A DNA stretch of 64,000 nucleotides from Rosenbergiella metrosideri (GTDB lineage: Bacteria; Pseudomonadota; Gammaproteobacteria; Enterobacterales; Enterobacteriaceae). The position numbers and the translations under genes are program-made. The notes below the pieces were generated by a model. That model made no database searches and was not told where the DNA came from. It worked only from the letters and a program-made list of their open reading frames with translations. Shown here in pieces: positions 38,283 through 48,100 of this stretch. Where the stretch lies: NCBI RefSeq assembly GCF_022602565.1, contig NZ_JALBCV010000007.1:1-64000 (forward strand), read 5' to 3'. The number at the start of each line of letters is the position of its first letter. Positions within the stretch are counted from its first letter, which is position 1.

Positions 38283-39560
38283 CTAATGAGATTGCGCGTT
38301 AAGATAGGGTTCGACGATATGCAGTAATTGTTGAAGAGCGCCTTGATTTTGATGCAAGACATCTACCGCATGCAAACCATAATATTTACGTAAATCACTG
38401 TCTGCGAGAAGTTGTGTCATCTCTTGGAATAATGCCGTGTGATCGGCGACAGTGATTAACCCTTGAGCTTGTTCAAGTCGCCCGCAAATATCCTTAAAGT
38501 TCCAGATATGCGGACCCATGATCACCGGAATGGCATGGGCTGAAGGTTCTAAAGGATTATGTCCGCCACGCTCCACTAAGCTGCCTCCGACAAAGGCCAC
38601 ATCAGCAATTCCATAAAGTAACATCAGTTCGCCCATGGTATCGCCAATCAATACCTGCGTTGCTGCATTAGGCGTCTGATTGTCACTGCGCATTAGCGGT
38701 TCAAAAGCCAATTTTTCTGCAAGTTCTTTTACCGATTGAAAACGCTCTGGATGACGAGGCACTAAAATCAGTAATAGAGTAGGGAATTGAGAGAGTAGCT
38801 GGCGATGCGTCTCCAAAATAATACGTTCTTCCCCTTCATGGGTACTCGCCGCGATCCATACTGGGCGATGGGCGGCCCATTGTCTGCGTAGAGCGACTGC
38901 CTTGGCGGCCAGTTCAGGCGTAACGGAAATATCGAATTTTAAACTGCCCGTCACGGTGACTTGCTCGGATTTAGCCCCTAAGGCAATAAATCGCTTACCA
39001 TCCTCACTATTTTGTGCCGCAATACAGCTAATTTTTTGCAAAAGCTTGGCGAGTTCACTTCCTAGCTTTTGATAGCGTGTAGCCGAGCGTTCGGATAAAC
39101 GCGCATTAGCAATGATTAAGGGTATTTGGCGACGATGTAAGGTATGGATAATATTTGGCCAAAGCTCGGTTTCCATAATGATGACTAAACGCGGCGCGGC
39201 GGTATCTAAAAAGCGATTAATCGCTGTGGGCAGATCATAAGGCAGATAAACATGCGAAACATTTTTACCAAAAGCCGACTGTGCTCGCTCTGAGCCGGTT
39301 GGCGTCATCGTCGTTACAGTAATAGGGATAGTGGGATACTGATATTGCAGGGCCCTGACTAAGGGGATTGCGGCGAGTGTCTCACCGACCGACACGGAAT
39401 GCAGGACAATACCTCCAGGCACCACTTTACCTTTGCAATAACCATAACGTTCTTTCCAGCGTAGGCGGTATCCCGGCAGTTTTTTACCACGGTGCCAAAG
39501 TCTAATCCAAATCAACGGTTGGACGAGATAAAGTAAAAGGGTATAAACGGCAGTCAGCAT
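38283..39560 (-). CDS. waaA: Kdo transferase WaaA
   Basis: This membrane-associated GT30 enzyme adds two Kdo residues to lipid IVA. The N-terminal anchor LTAVYTLLLYLVQPLIWIRL, HSVSVGETLAAIPLVRALQ (with the catalytic Glu), the middle METELWPNI, and FVGGSLVERGGHNPLEPSAH are conserved. The length of 425 equals the E. coli enzyme. coaD follows within 8 bases and waaG is divergent. Confidence 0.97.
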   Translation of the reverse strand: MLTAVYTLLLYLVQPLIWIRLWHRGKKLPGYRLRWKERYGYCKGKVVPGGIVLHSVSVGETLAAIPLVRALQYQYPTIPITVTTMTPTGSERAQSAFGKNVSHVYLPYDLPTAINRFLDTAAPRLVIIMETELWPNIIHTLHRRQIPLIIANARLSERSATRYQKLGSELAKLLQKISCIAAQNSEDGKRFIALGAKSEQVTVTGSLKFDISVTPELAAKAVALRRQWAAHRPVWIAASTHEGEERIILETHRQLLSQFPTLLLILVPRHPERFQSVKELAEKLAFEPLMRSDNQTPNAATQVLIGDTMGELMLLYGIADVAFVGGSLVERGGHNPLEPSAHAIPVIMGPHIWNFKDICGRLEQAQGLITVADHTALFQEMTQLLADSDLRKYYGLHAVDVLHQNQGALQQLLHIVEPYLNAQSH

Positions 39561-39912
39561 TGTGTTATCGGTTGGCCTGAAAGATGAAATTAAGCCGTCG
39601 ATATTACCAGAAAAAAAGGGTTCTCACATTATCCCTACACCTTCAGACTTATCTGTTTACGTGACTCACTCACCGCCGTACTTGAGCCGTGCCATCGCTC
39701 GAATAGCGCCCACTCATCGTCTTAATTAGTGTAAACTTGGTAATATTGACTGGGCTGCTTATCCATTATCGTTCGTTTCGCGACCCATGGGATAATCGAA
39801 CATTGCGGTGACCTGCACCTTATCGGCCCCTAGCATCTTAATTAATGATAAGAAGCAGCGCTTCAACGAATGAAATCGCCTATTATCAAGGCCCCTTAGT
39901 GAGGACGTTGAC
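39561..39912. other. Divergent waaA/waaG intergenic region
   Basis: No gene is seen in 352 bases. In E. coli waaQ occupies this side, led by a JUMPstart/ops element that recruits RfaH. I looked for the ops core on both strands and found no good match on the waaG side. TTGACT near 39747 could be a -35 box, but the -10 is not clear. Confidence 0.45.
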
Positions 39913-41058
39913 GTGAAAATAGCCTTTTGCTTACATAAATACTTCCCTTACGGTGGGCAGCAACGAGATTTTAAGCGTATTGCGTTAGCTTGCCAGAAAC
40001 GTGGTCATCAAGTCGTTGTCTACACTTTTGAATGGCAAGGAGAAAAGTGTCCAGAATTTGAGGTAGTTTTGGTACCGAAACAAGGATCTTCTAACCATGC
40101 TCGAAATCACTTTTTTAGTCGTTGGATTGCGGATTATCGGCGGTCGCACCCTGATGATCTCTTAGTCGGTTTCAATAAAATGGCGGGCTTAGATATTTAT
40201 TTCGCCGCAGATGTTTGTTATGCAGCGAAAACGGCGAAAGAAAAAGGGTTCTTGTATAAACTTACCCCACGCTATCGTAGTTACTGTCAGGCGGAAAACG
40301 CCGTTTTTTCTACGGATTCGCATACAGAAATATTAGTGCTAACGCCTCAGCAAAAAACTGACTTTATTCAGTTTTATCAGACATCTAATGAACGTTTCCA
40401 TTTGCTGTCACCGGGCATTGATCCGCAGCTATACTCCTCGCAGCAACGGGATAAATATCGACGGGAAACTCGCCAGCGACTTGGCCTGACCGGCGACGAT
40501 TTTTTCCTACTGCAAGTCGGGTCTGATTTCCGGCGTAAGGGTGTGAAACGGAGTATCGCCGCGATTGCCGCGTTACCGTCATCGATCAAGGACAAAGTAA
40601 CGTTTTGGGTGGTCGGTGCAGATAATGCGGCCAGTTGTCGGCATTATGCAGAAAAACTAGGTATAGCGGCTCACGTCCATTTCCATCAAGGAAGAGACGA
40701 TATTCCCCAATTGATGGCCGCTGCTGATCTCCTCCTTCACCCTGCTCATCAGGAAGCCGCGGGTATCGTCCTGATTGAAGCTTTAGCCTCAGGGCTGCCT
40801 GTTATCTGTACGGAAGTTTGCGGTAATGCCCCCTACCTCTCTGCAGCCGGAAATGGCAGAGTGATCAGCGAACCTTTTGATCAAGAGGCATTCAATCAAG
40901 TTCTCTCTGACGCCTTACAAGATCCACATCAGTTAGCATTATGGTCACAGGCAGGGTTGGCGTACTGTGAACACCATGATGTTTATCGTTTGCCAGAACA
41001 GGCGGCAGATATTATTGAAAAGAGAGTAAAAGATGCTGCAACTCGAACAGCCTTTTAA
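39913..41058 (+). CDS. waaG: LPS core glucosyltransferase WaaG
   Basis: This GT4 enzyme adds the first outer-core glucose to heptose II. IAFCLHKYFPYGGQQRDFKR, VGFNKMAGLDIYFAADVCYA and the C-terminal E-x7-E motif HQEAAGIVLIEALASGLPVI match E. coli WaaG closely. It uses a GTG start at 39913 (GAGG upstream). The product is 381 residues (374 in E. coli). It is the first gene of a five-gene core operon because waaQ is missing. It overlaps waaP by 26 bases. Confidence 0.95.
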   Translation: MKIAFCLHKYFPYGGQQRDFKRIALACQKRGHQVVVYTFEWQGEKCPEFEVVLVPKQGSSNHARNHFFSRWIADYRRSHPDDLLVGFNKMAGLDIYFAADVCYAAKTAKEKGFLYKLTPRYRSYCQAENAVFSTDSHTEILVLTPQQKTDFIQFYQTSNERFHLLSPGIDPQLYSSQQRDKYRRETRQRLGLTGDDFFLLQVGSDFRRKGVKRSIAAIAALPSSIKDKVTFWVVGADNAASCRHYAEKLGIAAHVHFHQGRDDIPQLMAAADLLLHPAHQEAAGIVLIEALASGLPVICTEVCGNAPYLSAAGNGRVISEPFDQEAFNQVLSDALQDPHQLALWSQAGLAYCEHHDVYRLPEQAADIIEKRVKDAATRTAF

Positions 41059-41830
41059 GCAGGCGTGGGCGCACAGTGACCCTTACGCAGAGATCTTGGC
41101 GCTGCAAGGTGAGATATTTCGGCAAGTAGAAGCGAGAAAAACTCTACGTTTTGACTTTGCTGGAGAAAGCTACTTCGTAAAATATCACCGGGGGACGGCG
41201 CTAAAAGAGGTACTCAAAAATCTGATTACGCTACGTTTACCTGTGCTAGGCGCGAAAAATGAGTGGTTGGCTATTCAGCATCTTCACAGCGTCAACGTCC
41301 CTACGATGACGTGCTATGGGTATGGTCAGCGTCATTGGAACCCATTAGAACGCGAATCGTTTATCATCACAAAAGATTTAAATCCGGCGATCAGCCTTGA
41401 AGACTATTGTGCGAATTGGGCAACTCAACCGCCTCCCTATTCTGTAAAAAGGGTGCTAATTAAACAGTTAGCGCGCACTGTTGCCGCGATGCATCGCTCG
41501 GGTCTTAATCATCGAGATTGTTATATCTGCCATTTTCTTTTGGCGTTACCTTACGATACCGAACAAAACGATCCGAAACTGTCGGTCATTGATCTGCACC
41601 GCGCGCAAATATGGAAAAAAATGCCCGTACGTTGGCGGGATAAAGACCTTATCGCGCTTTACTACTCAAGCTTTCCTTTGGGACTTTCTTTACGAGATTA
41701 CTGCTACTTTTTGACAGAGTATTTTTCTTGTTCTGCACGAGAGGTTTTCCGTCAAGAAGCTCGCTTGATACGGCAGGCACAGAAGAAAGCGGAAAAAATC
41801 AAACAGCGTACGCTAAGAAAGAATCTATAA
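41033..41830 (+). CDS. waaP: Heptose I kinase WaaP
   Basis: WaaP phosphorylates heptose I of the inner core, which is important for outer-membrane integrity. The kinase-like fold shows YFVKYHRGTALKEVLKNL, the catalytic HRSGLNHRDCYICHFLL and SVIDLHRAQIWKKMPVRWRD. The length of 265 equals E. coli WaaP. It starts inside the end of waaG, which suggests coupling. Confidence 0.95.
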   Translation: MLQLEQPFKQAWAHSDPYAEILALQGEIFRQVEARKTLRFDFAGESYFVKYHRGTALKEVLKNLITLRLPVLGAKNEWLAIQHLHSVNVPTMTCYGYGQRHWNPLERESFIITKDLNPAISLEDYCANWATQPPPYSVKRVLIKQLARTVAAMHRSGLNHRDCYICHFLLALPYDTEQNDPKLSVIDLHRAQIWKKMPVRWRDKDLIALYYSSFPLGLSLRDYCYFLTEYFSCSAREVFRQEARLIRQAQKKAEKIKQRTLRKNL

Positions 41831-41846
41831 AGGAATGAGAGGCGCT

Positions 41847-42890
41847 ATGACCGCTGAAAAAACGTTGTCGATTATGTCGTTACTGGCATGCGAAAAGGCA
41901 ATCCAACAACAGATTACCCTTGACCCTTGTGCAGTAAAGGATGATGACGTCCAGCTTCATGTGGGATGGGGGGCAGACGGTGACTTTTTATTAGGCAGTG
42001 AGATCTCAATGGTTTCCGTCGCCAGTAATAACCCATCAATTCGTTTCCACTTTCATCTATTCAGTAACGATATTCCGCGTATCGATCAGCAAAAAATGGT
42101 CGAACTCGCTGAACAATATGCTTTGAAGGTGACACTTTATACTCTGGATAACGACTACTTCGCCCAACTCCCCACCAATAGACTGTGGTCATCGGCGATT
42201 TACTACCGTTTTATTATGGCTGAGATAGTGGCTCAGACTGCTGCGACCATGCTCTATCTGGATGCGGATGTAGTCTGTCAAGGCGATATTAGCGCGTTGC
42301 TCGATGTGGACCTTGATAATCACGTCGTCGCGGCGGTCCCCGAACGCGATGCTATCTGGTGGGCACATCAAGCAGAAGTGTTAGGGTGCAAAGCGCTCGC
42401 CCAAGGCTATTTTAATTCTGGGGTGATGCTACTCAATCTCGAAGCTTGGCGGTCTGAAGCCATTTATGAGCATATTTTACGATTAGCGGCCGACCCACAA
42501 CAGCAGTCCAAACTTTCATTTTATGATCAAGATCTCTTGAATTTAGCGCTAGTAGACAAAAAAATATTTTTGAATAGCGCATATAATACTCAATATAGTC
42601 TTAATTATGAGCTTAATGAAGCGAAGCGTAAAAAATTCACTTCTTCCAGCATTTTTATGCATTTTATTGGGCCGACCAAACCTTGGCATCTTTGGGCGCA
42701 GTACCCAAGTGCCAAAGCGTTCCAACTGGCGAAAGCGCATTCTCCATGGAAAGGGGAGCCGTTACAGTTACCTCGGTCAACGTATCAATATCGGTATTGT
42801 TATAAACATCTGATTCATCAGAAACAAACACTTAAAGGATATGGATATTTTTTTAGGTATTTACTTCGTAAACTACTTTCTCGGCGATAA
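41847..42890 (+). CDS. LPS core family 8 glycosyltransferase (WaaO/WaaI/WaaJ type)
   Basis: This GT8 enzyme transfers glucose or galactose to the outer core. The N-terminal LHVGWGADGDFLLGSEISMV, the metal D-x-D in MLYLDADVVCQGDISALL, YFNSGVMLLNLEAW and the C-terminal FMHFIGPTKPWHLW are family marks. Which sugar and linkage (WaaI, WaaJ or WaaO) cannot be decided. The ATG at 41847 has GAGAGG upstream; an ATG four codons earlier is possible. 347 residues. Confidence 0.9.
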   Translation: MTAEKTLSIMSLLACEKAIQQQITLDPCAVKDDDVQLHVGWGADGDFLLGSEISMVSVASNNPSIRFHFHLFSNDIPRIDQQKMVELAEQYALKVTLYTLDNDYFAQLPTNRLWSSAIYYRFIMAEIVAQTAATMLYLDADVVCQGDISALLDVDLDNHVVAAVPERDAIWWAHQAEVLGCKALAQGYFNSGVMLLNLEAWRSEAIYEHILRLAADPQQQSKLSFYDQDLLNLALVDKKIFLNSAYNTQYSLNYELNEAKRKKFTSSSIFMHFIGPTKPWHLWAQYPSAKAFQLAKAHSPWKGEPLQLPRSTYQYRYCYKHLIHQKQTLKGYGYFFRYLLRKLLSRR

Positions 42891-42900
42891 ATAGATAGCT

Positions 42901-43617
42901 ATGGTTACTCAATCCAAACTTGCAGGCTACACCGTATACACGAACGGTGATGATCAATTTTTCATCAACATGTTGGATGATTTTCTTCATTCTCGCTTAA
43001 CGACGTTGAAAGTATTTCGTAGTATCCCTGATACCAAAGTCAGCTTAGTCGAAAAAGACGGCAGGCTTTATGTCTTGAAAGTGTTTACACCTAAAGAAAA
43101 GCGGAATGAGCGTTTTTTAAAGTCTTTTTTCCGTGGCGATTACTACTTAACGCTGTTCAAGCAGACCGCAATGCTTCGCGAAAGACAGGTGACTTTCCCC
43201 AACGATTTTCATCTTCTCGCTGAGACCAAAATCTTCAACTTTGCGAGCCGATTCATTATGATCATCGAATATATCCCGGGTGTAGAAATGGATATTCTGG
43301 CGGCGAAAGGCGAATTGACCGAAGAGATTAAGTCTGAAGTGTTGGAAAGCGTTAAAGTTTTACATCAACATCAGGTTATTTTTGATGATGCGCACAAGCA
43401 GAACTTTATGCTATCGAACGGGCGGGTAAGAGTCATTGATTTATCGGGTAAAAACTACTCCCGCTTTCGTGCCGCTAAGGATTTTATCGACTTAGAAAGA
43501 CACTTCGGGATCAGTAATTTTCATCGTGGTTTCTCTTACCAATGGGTAAAACGTAAGTCGCAATTTCGTAAAAAATTTAAGGCCTTCAAGGGGCGTTTGA
43601 TTGGGCGCTCAGTATAA
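42901..43617 (+). CDS. waaY: Heptose II kinase WaaY
   Basis: WaaY phosphorylates heptose II after WaaP has acted. KVFRSIPDTKVSLVEKDGRL, LKVFTPKEKRNERFLKSFFRG, the catalytic loop IFDDAHKQNFML and VIDLSGKNYSRFRAAKDFID align with E. coli WaaY (about 230 residues; here 238). It lies 10 bases after the GT8 gene, and the waaZ GTG follows its stop directly. Confidence 0.93.
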   Translation: MVTQSKLAGYTVYTNGDDQFFINMLDDFLHSRLTTLKVFRSIPDTKVSLVEKDGRLYVLKVFTPKEKRNERFLKSFFRGDYYLTLFKQTAMLRERQVTFPNDFHLLAETKIFNFASRFIMIIEYIPGVEMDILAAKGELTEEIKSEVLESVKVLHQHQVIFDDAHKQNFMLSNGRVRVIDLSGKNYSRFRAAKDFIDLERHFGISNFHRGFSYQWVKRKSQFRKKFKAFKGRLIGRSV

Positions 43618-44418
43618 GTGGCTACCATCTCATTTTTTTCCCGAGCGCAACTTGCTCAGTTACGCGAACAAAGAAGGCACACAACGTGCCTTCTCTTTCT
43701 CTCCGGACCTTCGGCCTCTGAGGTTCCGCTTTCGCGGTTACGCGCCACGGATATTATCGCGGTCAATGGGTCGGCGGGCTACTTACTGGATCAGGGGATT
43801 AAACCCTTTATCTACTTGGTGACCGATGGTCGATTTGCAACGCAGCGTTTTGAAGCCTTTCAGCGGCATGTCACCGCAGCGACCTTTACGTTTATCAACC
43901 AGGAAGTCTTCGATGCCGCTCCCAGCGACTTACAGCGTTGGCTCGCTGAACGCTGCTTTATTTTGAAAGAACTCTATAAAAGAGAAAAGTCGGGGCCTAT
44001 AAAGAAACTCAAATATGCGTTTTTTTGCGCGCGGCATCCGAGTGTTATGATCGATGTTCCTTTCTCAAGAAAGAAAAGAATGAAGGGGTTTTCTAAGGAT
44101 ATTACGCTTGGCTACTGTAACTGTAAAACGGTCGCCTATGCCGCTATCCAGTTAGCCTACTCTTTAGGTTATCCTAAAATTATTTGCGCGGGTTTCGATT
44201 TAACGTCGGGTGGACAACGTTTTTATGACCGTCCGGGTGAGGCGGTAATGCCTTCAGAGATAAGCCAAGATACGCAGAAAATCATTGCGGTGTTACGTTT
44301 TATGAGAGAGAAGGTCAACCCGCCGATCTTTACGCTTTCCACTACAACAGCGATTCCTTACGACATTATTCCTTTGGTCGAACAAGTGGGTGAAGAGGGC
44401 GAATCACGCGATCAATAG
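43618..44418 (+). CDS. waaZ: LPS core Kdo-III transferase WaaZ
   Basis: LFLSGPSASEVPLSRLRATD, IIAVNGSAGYLLDQGIKPF, KDITLGYCNCKTVAYAAIQL and AYSLGYPKIICAGFDLTSGG match E. coli WaaZ, which adds a third Kdo. The start is a GTG touching the waaY stop (TAAGTG), a sign of coupling. The product is 266 residues. The end overlaps the remnant of waaL. Confidence 0.9.
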   Translation: MATISFFSRAQLAQLREQRRHTTCLLFLSGPSASEVPLSRLRATDIIAVNGSAGYLLDQGIKPFIYLVTDGRFATQRFEAFQRHVTAATFTFINQEVFDAAPSDLQRWLAERCFILKELYKREKSGPIKKLKYAFFCARHPSVMIDVPFSRKKRMKGFSKDITLGYCNCKTVAYAAIQLAYSLGYPKIICAGFDLTSGGQRFYDRPGEAVMPSEISQDTQKIIAVLRFMREKVNPPIFTLSTTTAIPYDIIPLVEQVGEEGESRDQ

Positions 44419-44977
44419 GTGGCTTCGCCACCTTTTGAATCCTCCCTCTACTGGTGACGCTTATTGTTGCAGTGTGCGGAATGGGCTCTTTGTGAAGTTC
44501 CATGACAGGTTGTCAGTGCTCACTTATAAATTAGAACAGACCTCAAGTAGCCATCGTTTTGGAAATGGGACGCAAGGTGCGGCTTGGGATATGATTATGC
44601 AGCATCCTGTGAAAGGCTCGGGTATTGGTGATAAGGTCTATCTTAAAGCCTATGCCAATAACTTACCGCAATATCAGCAGTGGTTTTTCCGTGAGCCTAT
44701 CGGGCCACATAATTTCTTCCTCTCTAACTGGTTTGCTGGCGGGGTCTTGGGGCTATTTGTAGCGGTCAGTGTAGTACTGGTCTTATTAATTACAGCATTT
44801 AAAGGCTATTGACGTTCCGCAAATCTTATCCGTTACTGTTATAGTTCTTCGGTGTTTACCGATTTATTTGTAAGAGGTTGGGTTGAAGAGACCTTCATTT
44901 TCCAAACGGCTATCGCCTCAGCGTTTTTAATGGGAATGTTTTTAAGCTCGAGACGAACCGTGCAAACCAAACACTAA
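44390..44977 (+). pseudogene. waaL: O-antigen ligase waaL remnant
   Basis: Only the C-terminal third of an O-antigen ligase remains: FGNGTQGAAWDMIMQHPVKG, then IGPHNFFLSNWFAGGVLGLF. An in-frame TGA at 44810-44812 interrupts it; reading on gives SSVFTDLFVRGWVEETF and a last helix to TAA 44977. Homology starts around 44490; the upstream bases only continue from waaZ. The 5' two thirds with most membrane helices are gone, so this copy cannot ligate O-antigen. Confidence 0.82.
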
Positions 44978-44985
44978 ATAATGAT

Positions 44986-45016
44986 AAGGCCTCCTGATGA
45001 GTTCAGCGGAGGCCTT
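44986..45016. terminator. Bidirectional terminator between waaL remnant and waaC
   Basis: AAGGCCTCC pairs perfectly with GGAGGCCTT (9 bp) around 13 bases, between two converging transcription units. Confidence 0.75.
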
Positions 45017-45021
45017 AAGTA

Positions 45022-45993
45022 TTAGATACACCCAATATCGGTGAGTTTCTTGAGTACCTCGCTGGGCTGGATTTCACTCATTTTACCAGTGGGTTGGCCC
45101 TTAATAATATATTGATTCTTACCATATCCGCCGATCAGCAATGGGTCTGTGGGCCCGTACAAGGTAATGTTCGGACGATCTAACGCCGCGGTAAGGTGAC
45201 TGAGACCCGTATCGACTGAAACAACTCCTCTCGCGCCAGCAAGCTGTGTCGCGACCTCACTGAGGGAGAGCTTCGGTAACACCTCAACCTGAGGGCGGCC
45301 TTCCGCGAGTCGTATCGCACGCTGCTGCTCTAGTGGAGAACCCCAAGGTAATTTCACGTTAAGACCCTGCGCCACCACTAAGTCTATTAACGTTTGCCAA
45401 GCGCTTTCTGGCCAATGTTTATCGTCACGCGTTGTTGCGTGTAAGAAAATGAGATAGTGATTAGCATCCGCGGGGAGGGCGTTGATAAAATGTTGGGCAA
45501 TTGCATAATCCCCAGGGCTCTCGGGTAAGGGGTAACCGAGGCTTGCTGAGAATAGCGCCCGAATTTTCTCCACCGCATGTTGCTGCTTACTCAGCCGATG
45601 ACCTCGGTCGTACCAATAACTGGCAAGAGGCTCGCGGGCACTCTGCCAATCCAACCCATGCTTGATACCTAAGGCTTTACGTGTAATTAAGGCTGAGCTT
45701 TTGATCAGGCCTTGAGCATCAATGACCGCATCATAATGAACACTCTGCAGTTGCTGGGTGAAGCGCTGACGCTCTTCTCGAATATCGCGACGAAACCAAT
45801 TTTTCCGCCAGCGCCGGATGGCTACCGGTATGACACGATCGACAGCCTGATGCCAAGTGGGGATTTGGCTAAAGCCCTCTTCCACGACCCAGTCGAAACG
45901 GATGGTCGGAATCTGCTTTAGTGCATCCGTTAGTGCGGGCAGCGTATGAATAACATCGCCCATGGAGGAAGTCTTGACGATTAAGACTCGCAT
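45022..45993 (-). CDS. waaC: LPS heptosyltransferase I WaaC
   Basis: This GT9 enzyme adds L-glycero-D-manno-heptose I to Kdo. MRVLIVKTSSMGDVIHTLPA, the acceptor side FDWVVEEGFSQIPTWH and ARGVVSVDTGLSHLTAALDRPNITLYGPTDP are family marks. The product is 323 residues (319 in E. coli). It overlaps the end of waaF by 13 bases and is the last gene of hldD-waaF-waaC. Confidence 0.96.
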   Translation of the reverse strand: MRVLIVKTSSMGDVIHTLPALTDALKQIPTIRFDWVVEEGFSQIPTWHQAVDRVIPVAIRRWRKNWFRRDIREERQRFTQQLQSVHYDAVIDAQGLIKSSALITRKALGIKHGLDWQSAREPLASYWYDRGHRLSKQQHAVEKIRALFSASLGYPLPESPGDYAIAQHFINALPADANHYLIFLHATTRDDKHWPESAWQTLIDLVVAQGLNVKLPWGSPLEQQRAIRLAEGRPQVEVLPKLSLSEVATQLAGARGVVSVDTGLSHLTAALDRPNITLYGPTDPLLIGGYGKNQYIIKGQPTGKMSEIQPSEVLKKLTDIGCI

Positions 45994-47042
45994 TCATGCT
46001 CCTGGACCGTGGCTAACAACGTTTCTAACTCCGCGAAGACCTGCGTTGGGGTAATATCGATCAGGCTTTGATGGTAGCCTTGCTCCCCTTCACCTTTGCG
46101 AATTTTATGATAGCCGGTGATTAAGCGGATAATACGGGCGCTATCAGTGAGAGGCGGTGTAAAATCTGGACTACTTGGGCCGTATAGTGCGACCAGCGGT
46201 CGCCTGAGCGCCGCCGCAACATGCATCAATCCTGAGTCATTAGTGACTACCGCATGGCATTGTGCGAGTAAGACGACAGCTTGATCAAGTTCAGTTTTAC
46301 CCGCTAAATTTGTGCAGTGTGCCGCCTCATCAGGCGTTAATCGTGCGATGATTTCAGCACCGGCTTCATTGTCTTTGGCTGAGCCAAAGAGTGCGATTTG
46401 GTAGCCTTTTGCAATCAGCTGTTTAGCGAGTTCAGCATAATGATAGTCAGGCCAACGCTTGGCTGGCCCGAATTCTGCCCCTGGACAGAAGCCGATGAGT
46501 GGACGATCAGCATGTAGGCTAAAGAGGGCCGCTGTTTCAAGTTTTTCGCATTCTGACACAACCAGTGCTGGCCGTGCGAGCGGTTTTGGTAAGTCTGCTG
46601 CGCGAGTGACTTTATTCTGTTGGTAAGCTAAAGCGATATAGCGTTCGACCATCAGAGGAAACGCTGTTTTATCTAAACGACGGTGATCGTTTAATAAGCC
46701 ATAACGCATCTCACCTAGCCAGCCCGTACGGTGTTTTATTCCTGCAAACCAAGGAATAAGTGCTGATTTAAAAGAGTTGGGAAGAACGTAAGCGTGGTCG
46801 TAGTGATTATCACGTAACGCCTTACCGAGTCGGTATCGGTCGCCCAATGCCAAGCTTCCATGGCCAATCGGCATGGCTATCGCTTGATTAACCTCCGGCA
46901 TTCTCGCCAGTAGTGGTCTGCACCATGCAGGGGCCATGACATCAATTATCGCGTGTGGCCATTGTGCTTTCAGCGTTTGATACAGGCTTTGCGACATCAT
47001 CATGTCACCGACCCATGATGGCGCAATCACTAATATTTTCAT
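45981..47042 (-). CDS. waaF: LPS heptosyltransferase II WaaF
   Basis: This GT9 enzyme adds heptose II. MKILVIAPSWVGDMMMSQSL, GFCPGAEFGPAKRWPDYHYAEL and VVTNDSGLMHVAAALRRPLVALYGPSSP are conserved. The ATG at 47042 is chosen because it begins the family N-terminus; five extra codons upstream are possible. The product is 353 residues (348 in E. coli). It starts 19 bases after hldD ends. Confidence 0.96.
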   Translation of the reverse strand: MKILVIAPSWVGDMMMSQSLYQTLKAQWPHAIIDVMAPAWCRPLLARMPEVNQAIAMPIGHGSLALGDRYRLGKALRDNHYDHAYVLPNSFKSALIPWFAGIKHRTGWLGEMRYGLLNDHRRLDKTAFPLMVERYIALAYQQNKVTRAADLPKPLARPALVVSECEKLETAALFSLHADRPLIGFCPGAEFGPAKRWPDYHYAELAKQLIAKGYQIALFGSAKDNEAGAEIIARLTPDEAAHCTNLAGKTELDQAVVLLAQCHAVVTNDSGLMHVAAALRRPLVALYGPSSPDFTPPLTDSARIIRLITGYHKIRKGEGEQGYHQSLIDITPTQVFAELETLLATVQEHECES

Positions 47043-47061
47043 CGATAAGGCTTCCACTTTC

Positions 47062-47991
47062 TTAAGGTTTGTTCAACCAACGCATATAGTCGCTTACGCC
47101 TTCAGTCACGGTTTTAAAGGTTTTGGTATACCCTACTTTTCTCAAGCGAGTCAGGTCGGCTTGAGTGTAAGCTTGATAACGACCTTTAAGCTTCTCCGGG
47201 AAAGGAATATATTCCACTTCACCTTGTTGATGATGCGCCAGTACGGCATCAGCCACGACTTGGAATGACTCGGCATGGCCTGTACCACAGTTGAAAATGC
47301 CTGAAACGCCATTTTCCCAACACCAGAGATTCACGTCAGCGACATCTTCAACATAGATAAAATCACGTTTAAATTGTTCGCTACCGGCAAAAAGCTTCGG
47401 ATTTTCACCTTGGTTAATTTGATTATTAAGGTGAAAGGCGACGCTGGCCATGCTGCCTTTATGGCCTTCGCGGGGACCATAGACGTTAAAATAGCGGAAT
47501 CCACATACCGGTGAGTCAGCTTCAGGAAGAATACTTCTTACATAGTGGTCGAACAGCATTTTAGAGTAGCCATAGACGTTGAGTGGCGATTCGTATTGGC
47601 GCTCTTCAATAAAATCTCTGTCTCTTCCGCCATAAGTGGCTGCTGAGGAGGCATATAAGAAGGGAATTTGACGCTCTAAGCAAAAATGCAGTAATTCTTT
47701 GGAGTATTGGTAGTTATTGTCCATCATGTATTTGCCGTCCCACTCGGTGGTTGCAGAGCATGCGCCCTCGTGGAAAACAGCTTCAATCGGCCCTAAATCA
47801 TCACCGGCCACGATACTCATCAAAAATTCTTCTTTATCCATGTAATCACTGATATCAAGATCAGCGAGATTAATGAACTTAGTGCCATCTTTGAGGTTAT
47901 CCACCACCAAAATATCGTTATGGCCGCGATCGTTTAACGCTTTAACGATATTACTGCCGATCATGCCGGCACCACCAGTTACAATAATCAT
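47062..47991 (-). CDS. hldD: ADP-glyceromanno-heptose 6-epimerase HldD
   Basis: HldD makes the ADP-L,D-heptose donor for WaaC and WaaF. The NADP-binding [19 protein letters not shown], the catalytic Y-x3-K in [14 protein letters not shown], and [20 protein letters not shown] are intact. The length of 309 is one less than in E. coli (310). It heads the hldD-waaF-waaC operon. The kbl and tdh genes next to it in E. coli are absent. Confidence 0.97.
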   Translation of the reverse strand: MIIVTGGAGMIGSNIVKALNDRGHNDILVVDNLKDGTKFINLADLDISDYMDKEEFLMSIVAGDDLGPIEAVFHEGACSATTEWDGKYMMDNNYQYSKELLHFCLERQIPFLYASSAATYGGRDRDFIEERQYESPLNVYGYSKMLFDHYVRSILPEADSPVCGFRYFNVYGPREGHKGSMASVAFHLNNQINQGENPKLFAGSEQFKRDFIYVEDVADVNLWCWENGVSGIFNCGTGHAESFQVVADAVLAHHQQGEVEYIPFPEKLKGRYQAYTQADLTRLRKVGYTKTFKTVTEGVSDYMRWLNKP

Positions 47992-48100
47992 AAATCACCT
48001 TTCGATTAAGACGAAACTCGAGCACTATTCGAGTTAACTACCTTAAATCATACCATCTTCACCGGAGGATGGCAGTAAGCCGCCGAATTAGCGGCCTAAT

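Noticed and set aside
39660-39690. ACGGCGGTGAGTG on the minus strand as an ops/JUMPstart element
   Set aside because: It does not match the ops core GGCGGTAG and points toward waaA instead of the waaG operon.
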